DNA from: an uncultured Oscillospiraceae bacterium
Lineage (GTDB): Bacteria; Bacillota; Clostridia; Oscillospirales; Acutalibacteraceae
NCBI GenBank assembly: GCA_902478455.1
Contig: CABSLJ010000010.1
Coordinates: 1 to 24,303 of the forward strand
Length of the DNA stretch: 24,303 bases
Reading direction: 5' to 3'
Under the pieces are notes generated by a model that saw only the letters and a program-made list of their open reading frames with translations, searched no databases and was not told the origin of the DNA. The translations under genes were made by a program, and so were the position numbers. Positions within the stretch are counted from its first letter, which is position 1. Each line of letters starts with the position of its first letter. Shown one piece after another: positions 7,753 through 17,295 of the stretch.

Positions 7753-10700
7753 ATCCTATGAAGCGGCCGATGCCTCTGAAGCCGCGGTTTATTGGCATTC
7801 GTCCAATGACAGAGCAAAGGATGCGGTTTCCGCGTCCTTTGCTCTCTTGGAATTGGAACGCTATTTGAAGCGTTCCGGCCATACCGTTTTGCGCGAAGGG
7901 GAGGCGGAGCTTGTCATTCGCATCCTGCCTTATTATGAGACCGAGTGGGCAGCATCCTTCCGTTCCGAACTGCGGCGCGCCGCAGCAGCTCAGGCCGAAC
8001 GGTACGTCTGCCGTTTTCCCGCCATGGAGCGGGATATTTACCGCATCTTCGCCAAACAGGAGGAGATTGTCATCGTCGGCGCAACGGGGGTGGCCTGCCT
8101 TTACGGCGTTTACGCCTACCTGCGGCAGATCGGGTTTGCCTTTTTCGCCCCCGGCGAGGAAAACGAGCGCATTCCCCGGCTTCCCCGCCTGACCGTCCCG
8201 GAGGGCGGCTTCGTCCTGCCTTCCTTCCCGCTGCGCCGCATGTACGCCTATAAGAAAAACCGCGCCGATGAAGCGCTGCTCGACTGGTTCGGCAAATGCG
8301 GCGTCAACCTGTGGGGAGCGGAAAACCTTCTGCCCGGCATGCGCAAGCGGGGCATCCTGCTCGGTTCGGGCAACCACGATTTGCTGAGCGTGTGCGGCTG
8401 CCGGCCGGATTACTGCGTCAGCGACCCTGAGACCCTGTCCCGCATCCGGCGCACCATCGTGGACCAGCTTAAGAAGGGCTGCTTCCGGGAGACAGACGTC
8501 CTCGATTACCTCGGTGGGGACATGCAGCCTCGCTGCGAGTGCGAGCGCTGCCGCGCCATCGGCAATTACGCCGACCGCGAGCTATATATCGTCCATGAGG
8601 TGAGAAAGGCCATCGCCGAGGCCTACGCCTCCGGGTATCTGGACCGCGATGTACCCATCACCTACTACGCCTACGGAGAGACCATGCAGCCGCCCGCCCG
8701 GCCTGCCCCCGCGGGATTTGATACCGCCATGACCATGGTGCAGCTGTGGGCCTTTCGCTGCTTTTCCCACAGACTGGACGACCCGGCCTGCTGCCAGGAC
8801 TGGCCGCATGTGGCCTACGCCGGCAGCGACCATGCGTTTTTGGAGGAAATCCCGTCGCACGGAACCCTGCTCCGGTATCAGCGGGCCTGGAAGGAGGCGG
8901 TTGGAAGCTGCGCCCTCGGATTTTATCCCTACAATGCCGGAATGTATTTTGTGGAGCGTTCCTACTTTCTCCACTTTTCCGAATTTTCCTTCCTGGCACA
9001 GCTGGGAACGCCCGCCGTCAGCTACATGCATCTGCCGTCTGCGGGCAGTACCTGGGGGTTTAAAAAGCTGTTCTGGTTTGTCACCTCCTGCCTTCAGTGG
9101 GACAGCTCCCTCGATTGGCGGACGCTTGTACAGGAATACTTCACCTTCTATTTCGGGGAGCGGGCCGATAAAGCCGAGCGGGTTGCGCGCCTGCTCGATG
9201 AGGCGCTATCCCCCCTGCAAAAGCTCAAATTCTATCTGCTCGACCTCCTCCGCGACCGGCCGGAGACCGACGTCTGCGCCCTGTTCGACCGCGACGATTA
9301 TCTCTCCCTAGCCGGGACGGGAAAATGGATGCCCTCTCTGGAGGAGGCGTCCCGTCTGGCCGGTCAGGCCCTGGCGCTTACGGAAGAGCTGCCCCTCTCC
9401 GAGGAGGAGCGCGCCCTGATTGCCTACAGCGCCCACACCGCCCGCTTCTGCCACCGCTACCTGACGGCCCGTCTCCATCCGGAGGACGGCGCCTGTCTGG
9501 AGGACCTGTTCGAGGAGGTCTCCGCTCTTGTGCGGACCGGCCCTCTGCCGCCGCTCTGGCTGGCGCACAGCATGCGCGTCACGCCGCTGCAAACGCAGGG
9601 CAATATGAAGGACGCCCTGTGGCTGCTGAGTGATCACGGCTTTGACTGCGCCTGCGTCCATGTACAGCTGGGACCGGAGGCGTCGAACGATTTTGCGGGC
9701 GCTTACCGCGATTATGCGCCGCCCGCGCAGAACCTTTCCCCCGCGTTTTCTCCGCCGCTGCCCGACCGCGCCGCTCCCTGCCTCGTCCCTGCGGGCTCGG
9801 TGGAAACCGGTCTGCGCAACATGGGGGCCGGTTTCCTGTTCTACAAAGGTTCCTCCTACGTCGCCTGTGTGGGCGAAATCTGCGGGGAGGATACCCGAGT
9901 CCGCGGCTTTACGATTGATCCGGACAAACGCATTGAAAACGGCGTGGCCTGCATCAGGGACGGCAAACTCCTTTGGAGGCGCACCCTGGAAAACGACGGT
10001 TTTCCCGTTGCTATGGGGCCCTACTGCAATATATTTGAGATTCCGGAAACGGGGGAGGCCGTCGTCACCCTCTCTTATTCCTGCAAACACAGCGCCGAGC
10101 CGGGTTATGTGGACGCCCTTTCCCTGGAAACGGGGGAGCTGATCTGGCGCTACCGGACCGAGACGCAGCACGGCGGCAACGGCAGCGCCGCGCTGTGCGA
10201 TCTCAACCGAGACGGCCGCAGCGAGCTGATTTTCGGGCTGAACGGGGAGATTGTCTGTCTGGACGCCTCCACCGGCCGCCGCCTCTGGAACTTCACCGGG
10301 GATGAAGAAGGACGCGTCAGCATCTGCCATGGTTCCTTCGCCCTGGCGGACATCGACGGGGACGGCGAGGAGGAAATCCTCTTCGGCACCGAGTACGGCA
10401 CCCGGTACGGGGAAAAGCGTTCCAGCTTTTTCGTCCTCTCGTCCCACGGGCAGGTCAAGCGCGCGATGCACAACCTCACGGGCGACGTCGGCTCGACCAA
10501 CGTCACCGTCTGCGACGCCGACGGCGACGGCCTGCTGGAAATCGCAGTCGGCGCGCTCAATCTGGTTTTTGCCGAGCCGCGCCATGAAGCGCTGCTGTAC
10601 TGCTTTGAACACTACCTCGGTCTGCGGTACGATCCCCGACCCGTACCGGACGGTCATTTTGCAGTGGCGTCTCTGCCCGACCGGCGGGAAAAGCTGGCCT

Positions 10701-11152
10701 GCTTCCTTTCCAGTATGCGCGACGGCGGCCCCTCGGCCCGCACCCGTCCGGGCATCCGGCTCGTCCGTCTCGATTCCGGCCAAACGGTGGCGGAAACGCC
10801 CGTCCCGCGCGGCTGGCTTTCCGGCTCGCCCATCGCCTGTGATTTTGACGGGGACGGCTCACCCGAATATTTTATGACCACCTTTTACGGCAGCGGCTAC
10901 GGCTGCACGCAGCCTGAGACTTTCTGCGACGCCTACCTTGTGAACGCGCGCGGAGAGATTCTCTGGAAGCGCACCTTTCCGGATACCGTTTACAATCCCG
11001 CCGTCGGCACGGCCGACGGGACATGCGGCCGGCTCATCCTTCCGTGCTACGACGGCTTCGTCTACTTTTATACCCTGCCAAAGGCTCCGCCTGTGAGCCG
11101 CTATCTTTCCCCCGGCGCCAACGCGCGCCGCACCGGCTGCCCCGCGGAATAA
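7712..11152 (+). CDS. DUF4838-type glycosidase-like protein fused to FG-GAP propeller
   Basis: This 1146-residue, apparently two-part protein is predicted from the ATG at 7712 (GAGG 7 bases upstream). An in-frame TTG at 7706 is a weaker alternative. Residues about 40-170 match the alpha-glucuronidase-like N-terminal domain that precedes DUF4838 (IVIVGATGVACLYGVYAYLR, then IGFAFFAPGEENERIP). Residues about 170-520 match DUF4838, with YLGGDMQPRCECERC, a TYYAYGE strand and a late W-x-x-L-V-Q-E-Y-F-T-F-Y-F-G segment. From about residue 640 onward is a beta-propeller with PQQ-like strands (LDASTGRRLWNF) and four calcium-type loops: D830 (DLNRDG), D880 (DIDGDG), D935 (DADGDG) and D1044 (DFDGDG). 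Such propellers are normally extracytoplasmic, yet no signal peptide is visible. A role in trimming or recognising a polysaccharide, perhaps one with uronic acids, is inferred. Confidence 0.8.
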   Translation: MSVVRLAGFRHHFESYEAADASEAAVYWHSSNDRAKDAVSASFALLELERYLKRSGHTVLREGEAELVIRILPYYETEWAASFRSELRRAAAAQAERYVCRFPAMERDIYRIFAKQEEIVIVGATGVACLYGVYAYLRQIGFAFFAPGEENERIPRLPRLTVPEGGFVLPSFPLRRMYAYKKNRADEALLDWFGKCGVNLWGAENLLPGMRKRGILLGSGNHDLLSVCGCRPDYCVSDPETLSRIRRTIVDQLKKGCFRETDVLDYLGGDMQPRCECERCRAIGNYADRELYIVHEVRKAIAEAYASGYLDRDVPITYYAYGETMQPPARPAPAGFDTAMTMVQLWAFRCFSHRLDDPACCQDWPHVAYAGSDHAFLEEIPSHGTLLRYQRAWKEAVGSCALGFYPYNAGMYFVERSYFLHFSEFSFLAQLGTPAVSYMHLPSAGSTWGFKKLFWFVTSCLQWDSSLDWRTLVQEYFTFYFGERADKAERVARLLDEALSPLQKLKFYLLDLLRDRPETDVCALFDRDDYLSLAGTGKWMPSLEEASRLAGQALALTEELPLSEEERALIAYSAHTARFCHRYLTARLHPEDGACLEDLFEEVSALVRTGPLPPLWLAHSMRVTPLQTQGNMKDALWLLSDHGFDCACVHVQLGPEASNDFAGAYRDYAPPAQNLSPAFSPPLPDRAAPCLVPAGSVETGLRNMGAGFLFYKGSSYVACVGEICGEDTRVRGFTIDPDKRIENGVACIRDGKLLWRRTLENDGFPVAMGPYCNIFEIPETGEAVVTLSYSCKHSAEPGYVDALSLETGELIWRYRTETQHGGNGSAALCDLNRDGRSELIFGLNGEIVCLDASTGRRLWNFTGDEEGRVSICHGSFALADIDGDGEEEILFGTEYGTRYGEKRSSFFVLSSHGQVKRAMHNLTGDVGSTNVTVCDADGDGLLEIAVGALNLVFAEPRHEALLYCFEHYLGLRYDPRPVPDGHFAVASLPDRREKLACFLSSMRDGGPSARTRPGIRLVRLDSGQTVAETPVPRGWLSGSPIACDFDGDGSPEYFMTTFYGSGYGCTQPETFCDAYLVNARGEILWKRTFPDTVYNPAVGTADGTCGRLILPCYDGFVYFYTLPKAPPVSRYLSPGANARRTGCPAE

Positions 11153-11236
11153 AAAGGGGAGACCCGCCCGCTTCGATCCGGTTTTTATTTTACCGGGAAT
11201 CCGCCGCATTCAGGCTGACAGGAGGATTTGATCCAG

Positions 11237-12301
11237 ATGAATTCCATTGAACGCGTTTCTCTCACCCTCAACCGGCAAAAGGCCGACCGCGTCCCCGTTT
11301 TTGAGCACTTTTGGAACGATACCGTCAAGCGCTGGCAGGCGGAGGGACATATTGTCCCCGGGGAAAACCTCTCCCGCCATTTCGGTTTTGACATCGACGA
11401 GCTTTGGGCCTATGTGCTGACCGCCGATATGAATTTCGGACAGCAGGTGGTGGAAGAGACTGAAGAGACCATTCTCTTTAAGGACGGCAACGGCGCGCTG
11501 TTGCGCAAGCACAAGCTGCACGACTCCACCCCCGAGCACGTCGCCTTTGATGTGGAGGACGCAGACGGTTATTACAAAAAAATCCGCCATTTACTGACCC
11601 CGGACGATATCCGCCTCGATTACGACGGCTACGCAAAAACCCGCGCCATCTGCAAGGAGGACAACCGCTACTTTGTGACGAGCGGTATGCTCGTCTTTGA
11701 GGCCATGCTGCGCATCTGCGGCCATGAGAATCTTCTGGCCGGCATGGCGCTGGAGCCCGAATGGGTGAAGGAAATGGCGATGGATTACGCCCGTCTGATC
11801 GTAAAACTTCAGACAAAGCTCTTTGAACGCGAGGGCCTGCCGGACGCCGTCTGGTATTATGAGGACCTCGGTTACAAACAAAGCCCCTTTATGTCGCCGC
11901 AAATGTACTGCGACATTTTGCAGCCCGCCCACCGGTATGTCTTCGACTTCGCCAAGGGACTCGGGCTGCCCATCATCGTGCACAGCTGCGGTTATGTAGA
12001 ACCCTTGATTCCCCATTTGCTCGAAGTCGGAGTGGACTGCCTGCAGGCGCTTGAGGTCAAGGCGGGCATGAATCTGCCCGCCCTGGTGGACCGCTTTGGG
12101 GACCGGCTGAGCTTTATGGGAGGTATCGACGCGCGCGTGGCAAGTACAAACGATAAGGAGGTTATCAAAAAGGAGCTGGAGACCATCATCCCCGCCGCGA
12201 AAGCGAAGAACGGCTACATCATCCACAGCGACCATTCCATTCCGCCCCAGGTCGATTATGAGACCTACCGCTATTTCCTGGAAACAGCCAAAAGCTTATA
12301 G
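11237..12301 (+). CDS. URO-D-fold methyltransferase-like protein (second of three)
   Basis: This 354-residue member of the uroporphyrinogen decarboxylase superfamily most likely starts at the ATG at 11237. The AGGAGG at 11220-11225 is 11 bases upstream, while the in-frame TTG at 11228 is too close to it. The opening SIERVSLTLNRQKADRVPVF is typical of MtaA/URO-D-like proteins and lacks the RQAGR motif of haem enzymes. The zinc pair is canonical (HSCG, His249 and Cys251), but the usual late Cys is replaced by an H-S-D-H-S segment (His330, Asp332, His333), followed by IPPQV. A GGID segment, where relatives have GN(V/I)D, follows SFM. Haem synthesis is excluded by motif and context. A methyl-transfer or related step in the glycan pathway is inferred. 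It lies between the DUF4838 protein and the giant surface protein, 94 bases before the latter. Confidence 0.82.
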   Translation: MNSIERVSLTLNRQKADRVPVFEHFWNDTVKRWQAEGHIVPGENLSRHFGFDIDELWAYVLTADMNFGQQVVEETEETILFKDGNGALLRKHKLHDSTPEHVAFDVEDADGYYKKIRHLLTPDDIRLDYDGYAKTRAICKEDNRYFVTSGMLVFEAMLRICGHENLLAGMALEPEWVKEMAMDYARLIVKLQTKLFEREGLPDAVWYYEDLGYKQSPFMSPQMYCDILQPAHRYVFDFAKGLGLPIIVHSCGYVEPLIPHLLEVGVDCLQALEVKAGMNLPALVDRFGDRLSFMGGIDARVASTNDKEVIKKELETIIPAAKAKNGYIIHSDHSIPPQVDYETYRYFLETAKSL

Positions 12302-12338
12302 CAATCTCGGATTTCCAACTGAAAAGGGACATGGCCCG

Positions 12339-12358
12339 GGCCGTCCGGAGGACCGGCC
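12339..12358 (+). promoter_or_regulatory. Short GC-rich hairpin in leader of surface-protein gene
   Basis: GGCCGTCC (12339-12346) can pair with GGACCGGCC (12350-12358) around a 3-base loop, with a one-base bulge. No T-run follows, so it is not a standard terminator. It may affect RNA stability or translation of the large gene starting at 12395, whose ribosome site GAAGGAGG lies at 12378-12385. Confidence 0.3.
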
Positions 12359-12394
12359 GGCTGAGGGCGTCTATCTGAAGGAGGTCAAAGAAAC

Positions 12395-15300
12395 ATGAAA
12401 AGACTCTTGGCATGCTTTTTGGTCGTCGCGTTGCTGCTGTCCATGTTTGTGATTGCAGGGACGGCGGCCAACGTCGACCCCGTTTCCGTCACAGGCAGCT
12501 ACAGCACTCCGGTCAGCGGGTTGGATGAAAAGGACGTTGTCACCTTCTGGTTCAAGTCCAATCTCCCGCTGGAGCATTTTACCATTCGTCTGCAGGAGGG
12601 CAGCGACTCTGCGGCCCGCGCCGCCACCGCCCCGCTGGCCAGCCTTCACGCCGGGTCCGTGGCCTCCGGCGAGTGGTGCTTTGTGCAGTGGCATTATAAG
12701 GAAAGTCCCGGCACCATCATCAATACCACGGAGAATCCGCCGCGCGTCAACTGGTGGCAGGTGACCACCCTCGCCATTGTGGCCGACCAGTCGGACGCCG
12801 CCTTTGAGATCAAGGACATCAGCTTCCTTTCGGAAAATGAGCTCAAAAAGCTCTATGATGGCGTGAACGTCGTCTCTGATTCCGGCATGGATTCGGACAA
12901 CCGCGACCAGATGACCGATATCGGCCAGGTCGACCCCTTCCTTCCGCGGGACGACATTCCCGAATCGGCCTGGTGGTCGGGCGCAAACGTCCCCTGTGAT
13001 GTTGTGAGTGAGGACAACAAGGAGGGGGAAACCCACTTAAAAGTTACCTTTGACAATCTCAGCATGCCTGCTGATATGGAATATCCCAACTTCGCGCGCA
13101 GCTATCCGGGCACGCCCTCTTTTGCAGACGGCAACGTGCTTTCCTTCTGGTACAAAAGCAGCGTGGACAATCCCTATGTTTCCCTTGCGCTTGAAGACGC
13201 CGACGGCACGCTTTCCGAGGTCTCCATCACCCAGATGGCAAATGTAACCGCGGGCGAATGGAAATATGTTGAATGGCACTACAAGAGCAATCCCGGCTGG
13301 GTGCGTTCCGGCGACGGACAGATGGACTACGAAAACATCCGCGCCATCCGCGGCTATCTCCAGCGGACCCAGAGCTTTGCCGAGACGAGCGACACCTCCA
13401 TCGTCGTGGAGTTTGACGACATGCGCATCGGCAGCATCCCCTCCGGCGTGTCTGATATTTTCGATGTCCCCAGCGAAATGATGACCAACTATTTTGAGAA
13501 AGAGGGCGAAAAGCTCTTCTCGCAGTTTGAGTCCTTCGGCGGGGAAGACGCCTCCTTCCAACTGGATTCGATGGACAACGAGGGTCCCGGCGCGGGGAAT
13601 ATCTGGTCGGGTTCCGCCATCAATGAGGAGCGCGTCGCGGACGGAAGCTCTCCCGAGGGGGAGGCCCACCTCAAGCTCATCCTCAACCAGGACACCAGAA
13701 ACGTGAATCAGTATTTCCGCGAGGCCATGGCAGTAGCCGATCCCTGGGTGGAATTCGATTCCTACGACACCATGAGCTTTTGGCTCAAAACAAACGTGGA
13801 AGACCCCTACGTCACCCTCTACCTCTATTCGGACGACGTGGGCTGGAACGTGGAAAAGAGAATCCAGCCCGACGGCTTCTACACCGAAAAGATCAATGCC
13901 GATGAATGGCACCGCGTCACCTTTGATTACCGCGCCGCCTTCCCGGAGATCACCGACTGGTCCAAAATCCGCGGCATGGGCATCGGCGGAGATCTTGAGG
14001 CGCTCGCCTCCAATCTGCCGGACGTCAAAAACGGAAGCATGACCACCGCGGAGGCGTTTGCCGCCGGTCAGGCCATCACCATTGAGGTGGACGACTTCAG
14101 CCTGCAAAAGACGCAGGACGCCGTGCCGCAGGAGACCCTCACCGCCGAACACGAGCGCATCCAGGCGGCGCTTTTGGAAAACCTGGGGATCAACAAGCTC
14201 AAGGAGCTGGTCGATACAAACGTCGACTACACCCAGGCCACGGAGAACGGCCGGTACAACATCTATGAGATGGATCCCATAGACGGCAGCGCGGACGGCT
14301 ATATCGTCGAGCGCAAGCTGCTTCGCCTGTATGACGACGTCTATTCCCCGGTGGTTTTCTTCCGCCCGTCCGAAGCGGCCGACAGTCCCCGCCCGACCAT
14401 TCTCTATCTCTTCGGTCACGGCGAGTCAATCGGTTCTGAGGCGCATGTCTTTGCCATCCGCATGGCGAAAAAAGGCTACAACGTCTGCATGCTGGACACC
14501 TACGGCCAGATGGAGCGCTCCATCGTCGCCGCGGGCAACGACTACCACGGCGGCTATCCCGGCGCGCGTCTGCTGACGGCCGGTATCGCTGAAATGGGCG
14601 TCCAGATGCTCGACGCCATGCAGGCCGTCTCCTATATCTCCTCCCGCAGCGATGTGGACACCACAAGGCTCGGCGTCACCGGCGGCTCGGGCGGCGGTCA
14701 GCAGTCCATGCTGCTGACGGCCATCGACGACCGCATCGACGCGGCCGCGCTCTCCTCCACGCCCTACGTCTGCGCGCCGGAAAACTTCCTGGCCCACTTC
14801 TGCACGGCGGAAGGCGTTCCCAATTGGGCGACCTTTACGAGCGAGAATTACATGCTCGCCGCCCTTGCGCCCAAGCCGATTCTCCGCATGAGCGGCGCAG
14901 AAGCAGACTCCGTAGGCTCCCAGGGGAAGTTTGAGGAGCGCCATCAGTTTGTGTCCGATACATACGCCGGTGTGGGCGCGGCGGATCGTTTCGTCGTCAA
15001 ATCCCACAGCGGAACGCACGGCTATTCTCAGCCCGCCCGTGAGAGCGCCTACGGCTTCTTTGACAAGTTCTTCCTCGGTGAAGGGGACGGCTCTCCCATC
15101 GCGGAGAGCGGTCTGCCCGCCAGTCTGCCCAAGGTTGCCGATTACAAGGCCTACCAGAACTATCTCTATCCCATCGAGAACATGACCACGACGGATGAAT
15201 TCCGCCTGATGATCCTCAACGAGGTCTACGAACAAAGGTCCGACCTCTCCGCAGAAGAGACCAGAGCGGCGCTGGAAGAGACGGTTGCCCACGAGGTCGC

Positions 15301-17278
15301 GCCGGAAGACGCCGGAATCAAGGTGCTTGTGGACAAAGCGCCCGAGCAGTTCCTGGGCTACACCTTTAAAAAGGTTGCCCTTCAGACCGAGACGGGCATC
15401 GTCGTGCCGATGCTGGTTCTCAACCCCGGGCAGGAGAAGTCCATCCTGATGCTCGACCCCGACTCCAAGAACAACCTCCTGGGAGACGCCGCGACCGACG
15501 AGCTGCTGCGCAAGGGCTACACCGTCGTGCTGGCCGACCTGCGCGGCACGGGAGAAACCTGGTGGGCGTCCGCCACCGTCCAGATGCAAAACGGCAAGAA
15601 CCTTGTCATCGGGGAAAGCGGCGCTTATCTCGGCCTGCGGGACAGCGAGCTGTTCAACACCTCCCTGATGATCGGAAAAACCACCCTCGGCATGTGGAAC
15701 TGGGACGCGAATCAGATCGTCTCCTGGCTCAAGGAAAGTTATGACAGCGTTTCGATTTACGCGGAAGGGGACATGGGCATCGTCGCCACCGTTCAGGGCG
15801 CTCTCAATGACGACGTGGACCAGCTTGTCACCAACGAATCCTTCTTTACCTACCGTGATGAAAAAGAAAGCGGCACCTATACCTATAAGATGGACCTGGA
15901 CCCGCGTTCGCTGCTTTACGCCTATCTGGAGGCCTACACCTCCACCGGCCGCTGGTTCTTCCGTATGAACACGGAAAACATGACCACGCCCTACATCTTC
16001 GGCGTGCTGCATTCGGCCGGTCCGCTGTGCTACAATCTGCTGTCCAATGTGGGCGACGTTGCGGACATCGCCGCCCTGGCGGCGCCCAAGACGCAGGTAA
16101 TCATCCGGCCCAGGCACCTCGATCTGAGCTACGCCAACTGGTCGGATGCGGCCAGCGCCTTCGCCACAGCCAACATCGCCTATATGGAGCAGGACGCCCA
16201 ACAGAGCATCCAGCTCAGCCAGTTTATGTCCATGTACGGCCGCCCGATTACCATGCAGGACGCGCTGAGCTTTCTTGCCGACGTTCAACCCTCCGCCGTG
16301 CAGTACGACGTGACCATTTCTCCGGTTGCCGGCGGCTCCGCTCAAATCACTGCTTCCCCCTCCCCCGCTGCGGCGGGGGAGACGGTGGAGCTGGCGGTCT
16401 CTGCGCTGGAGGACGGCAAAAAAATTAGAGCCCTCCGGGTGGAAACTGCGAACGGGACCCCTGTACCCGTCACAACGCAGACCGAGAACAGCCTCTACAC
16501 TTTTGAGATGCCGGATTCCGAAGTGCTGGTGACGGCCGAGCTGGAAGATGCGCCCGCGCCTGTGTTTGACGTGAACGTCGCCGTGACGGGCGGAACAGCC
16601 GACGTATCCGCCGACCCCTCGTCCGCCGGTGCGGGCGAAACCGTCACCCTGGCAATTTCCAATATCCCGGCCGGCAAGGCGTTCGACTCCATAACGGTCA
16701 CAGGCGCGACGTCGGGAGAACTCAGCCTGACGGAGGTCATCGCGGGCGGACGCTATACCTTTGTAATGCCCGGCGAGGCGGTGAGCGTATCCGTCTCGCT
16801 CAAGGACGTCCAGACGACGCCCGATTCCCATATGGTCACCCTTTCGGCCGACCCTGAGAAGGGGACGGTCAGCGGGGGCGGAAGCTTCCAGGAGGGCGAT
16901 ACGGTCCGTGTTTCCGCCGCAGCGAAGGAGGGTTTCCGGTTTGACGGCTGGAAAATTCTCTCCGGCGCGGCAGAGCTGGCGGATGCGTCCGCGGCCGACA
17001 CCTCCTTTCTGATGACCGGAGGGGATGTCTCCCTGGAGGCGCTCTTTACGGCGGTATCCGTGTCTTCGGACGACACTCAGGAGCCGGCCTCCTCCGGTTC
17101 CCAGACAGGGGATGTCTCTTCTGTGAACTCGACGGGTACAGACAGCGGCTCTGAATCCGACGGCTCCCAGCCCAGCACGGGCGCAGACGCCTGGTGGCTG
17201 ATCGCGGCAACCGCGCTTGGTCTGGTATCCCTCGGCAGCTATGTGCTTCTGCTGGCCTCCAGGAGACGCAGCCGTTGA
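12395..17278 (+). CDS. Giant secreted, wall-anchored double alpha/beta-hydrolase (esterase-like)
   Basis: This 1627-residue surface protein starts at an ATG behind GAAGGAGG. Residues 1-25 are a signal peptide with probable cleavage after GTAA. Three related beta-sandwich modules, likely carbohydrate binding, follow at about 30-155, 190-350 and 385-580; each has an SFW-x-K-[ST] type strand and a W-x-x-V-x-[WF]-x-Y strand. The first alpha/beta-hydrolase domain (about 625-910) has oxyanion segment GHGES, nucleophile Ser765 in GGSGGGQQSM, probable acid Asp838 and His875 in GTHGYSQ, close to acetyl-xylan-esterase/Abhydrolase_7 proteins. A second hydrolase domain (about 985-1300) has Asp1126 (EGDMG) where Ser is expected, so it is probably inactive. 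Three bacterial beta repeats, a Ser/Thr-rich linker, QPSTG (1592-1596), a hydrophobic helix and RRRSR complete it. It probably de-esterifies a glycan at the cell surface; substrate unknown. Confidence 0.85.
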   Translation: MKRLLACFLVVALLLSMFVIAGTAANVDPVSVTGSYSTPVSGLDEKDVVTFWFKSNLPLEHFTIRLQEGSDSAARAATAPLASLHAGSVASGEWCFVQWHYKESPGTIINTTENPPRVNWWQVTTLAIVADQSDAAFEIKDISFLSENELKKLYDGVNVVSDSGMDSDNRDQMTDIGQVDPFLPRDDIPESAWWSGANVPCDVVSEDNKEGETHLKVTFDNLSMPADMEYPNFARSYPGTPSFADGNVLSFWYKSSVDNPYVSLALEDADGTLSEVSITQMANVTAGEWKYVEWHYKSNPGWVRSGDGQMDYENIRAIRGYLQRTQSFAETSDTSIVVEFDDMRIGSIPSGVSDIFDVPSEMMTNYFEKEGEKLFSQFESFGGEDASFQLDSMDNEGPGAGNIWSGSAINEERVADGSSPEGEAHLKLILNQDTRNVNQYFREAMAVADPWVEFDSYDTMSFWLKTNVEDPYVTLYLYSDDVGWNVEKRIQPDGFYTEKINADEWHRVTFDYRAAFPEITDWSKIRGMGIGGDLEALASNLPDVKNGSMTTAEAFAAGQAITIEVDDFSLQKTQDAVPQETLTAEHERIQAALLENLGINKLKELVDTNVDYTQATENGRYNIYEMDPIDGSADGYIVERKLLRLYDDVYSPVVFFRPSEAADSPRPTILYLFGHGESIGSEAHVFAIRMAKKGYNVCMLDTYGQMERSIVAAGNDYHGGYPGARLLTAGIAEMGVQMLDAMQAVSYISSRSDVDTTRLGVTGGSGGGQQSMLLTAIDDRIDAAALSSTPYVCAPENFLAHFCTAEGVPNWATFTSENYMLAALAPKPILRMSGAEADSVGSQGKFEERHQFVSDTYAGVGAADRFVVKSHSGTHGYSQPARESAYGFFDKFFLGEGDGSPIAESGLPASLPKVADYKAYQNYLYPIENMTTTDEFRLMILNEVYEQRSDLSAEETRAALEETVAHEVAPEDAGIKVLVDKAPEQFLGYTFKKVALQTETGIVVPMLVLNPGQEKSILMLDPDSKNNLLGDAATDELLRKGYTVVLADLRGTGETWWASATVQMQNGKNLVIGESGAYLGLRDSELFNTSLMIGKTTLGMWNWDANQIVSWLKESYDSVSIYAEGDMGIVATVQGALNDDVDQLVTNESFFTYRDEKESGTYTYKMDLDPRSLLYAYLEAYTSTGRWFFRMNTENMTTPYIFGVLHSAGPLCYNLLSNVGDVADIAALAAPKTQVIIRPRHLDLSYANWSDAASAFATANIAYMEQDAQQSIQLSQFMSMYGRPITMQDALSFLADVQPSAVQYDVTISPVAGGSAQITASPSPAAAGETVELAVSALEDGKKIRALRVETANGTPVPVTTQTENSLYTFEMPDSEVLVTAELEDAPAPVFDVNVAVTGGTADVSADPSSAGAGETVTLAISNIPAGKAFDSITVTGATSGELSLTEVIAGGRYTFVMPGEAVSVSVSLKDVQTTPDSHMVTLSADPEKGTVSGGGSFQEGDTVRVSAAAKEGFRFDGWKILSGAAELADASAADTSFLMTGGDVSLEALFTAVSVSSDDTQEPASSGSQTGDVSSVNSTGTDSGSESDGSQPSTGADAWWLIAATALGLVSLGSYVLLLASRRRSR
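16301..17053 (+). repeat. Three tandem beta-repeat modules in the surface protein
   Basis: Three degenerate modules of about 75-85 residues lie at residues 1303-1385, 1390-1471 and 1479-1553. Each contains a G-x-x-V-x-[LV] strand, and the first two end in [YF]-T-F-x-MP-x-x-x-[VA]-x-V. They resemble the InlB-B/Flg_new-type bacterial repeats that form stalks on Gram-positive surfaces. They lie between the hydrolase domains and the anchor. Confidence 0.65.
17168..17275 (+). other. Sortase-type sorting signal (QPSTG, helix, basic tail)
   Basis: Residues 1592-1627 of the preceding protein read QPSTG, then a hydrophobic stretch beginning AWWLIAATALGLVSLG, then RRRSR at the very end. This is the three-part layout of a cell-wall sorting signal, with Gln in place of the first Leu of LPXTG. 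Variant xPxTG signals are known in clostridia. No sortase gene is present in the window. Confidence 0.65.
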
Positions 17279-17295
17279 TAACGTTTTTTGGCGCA

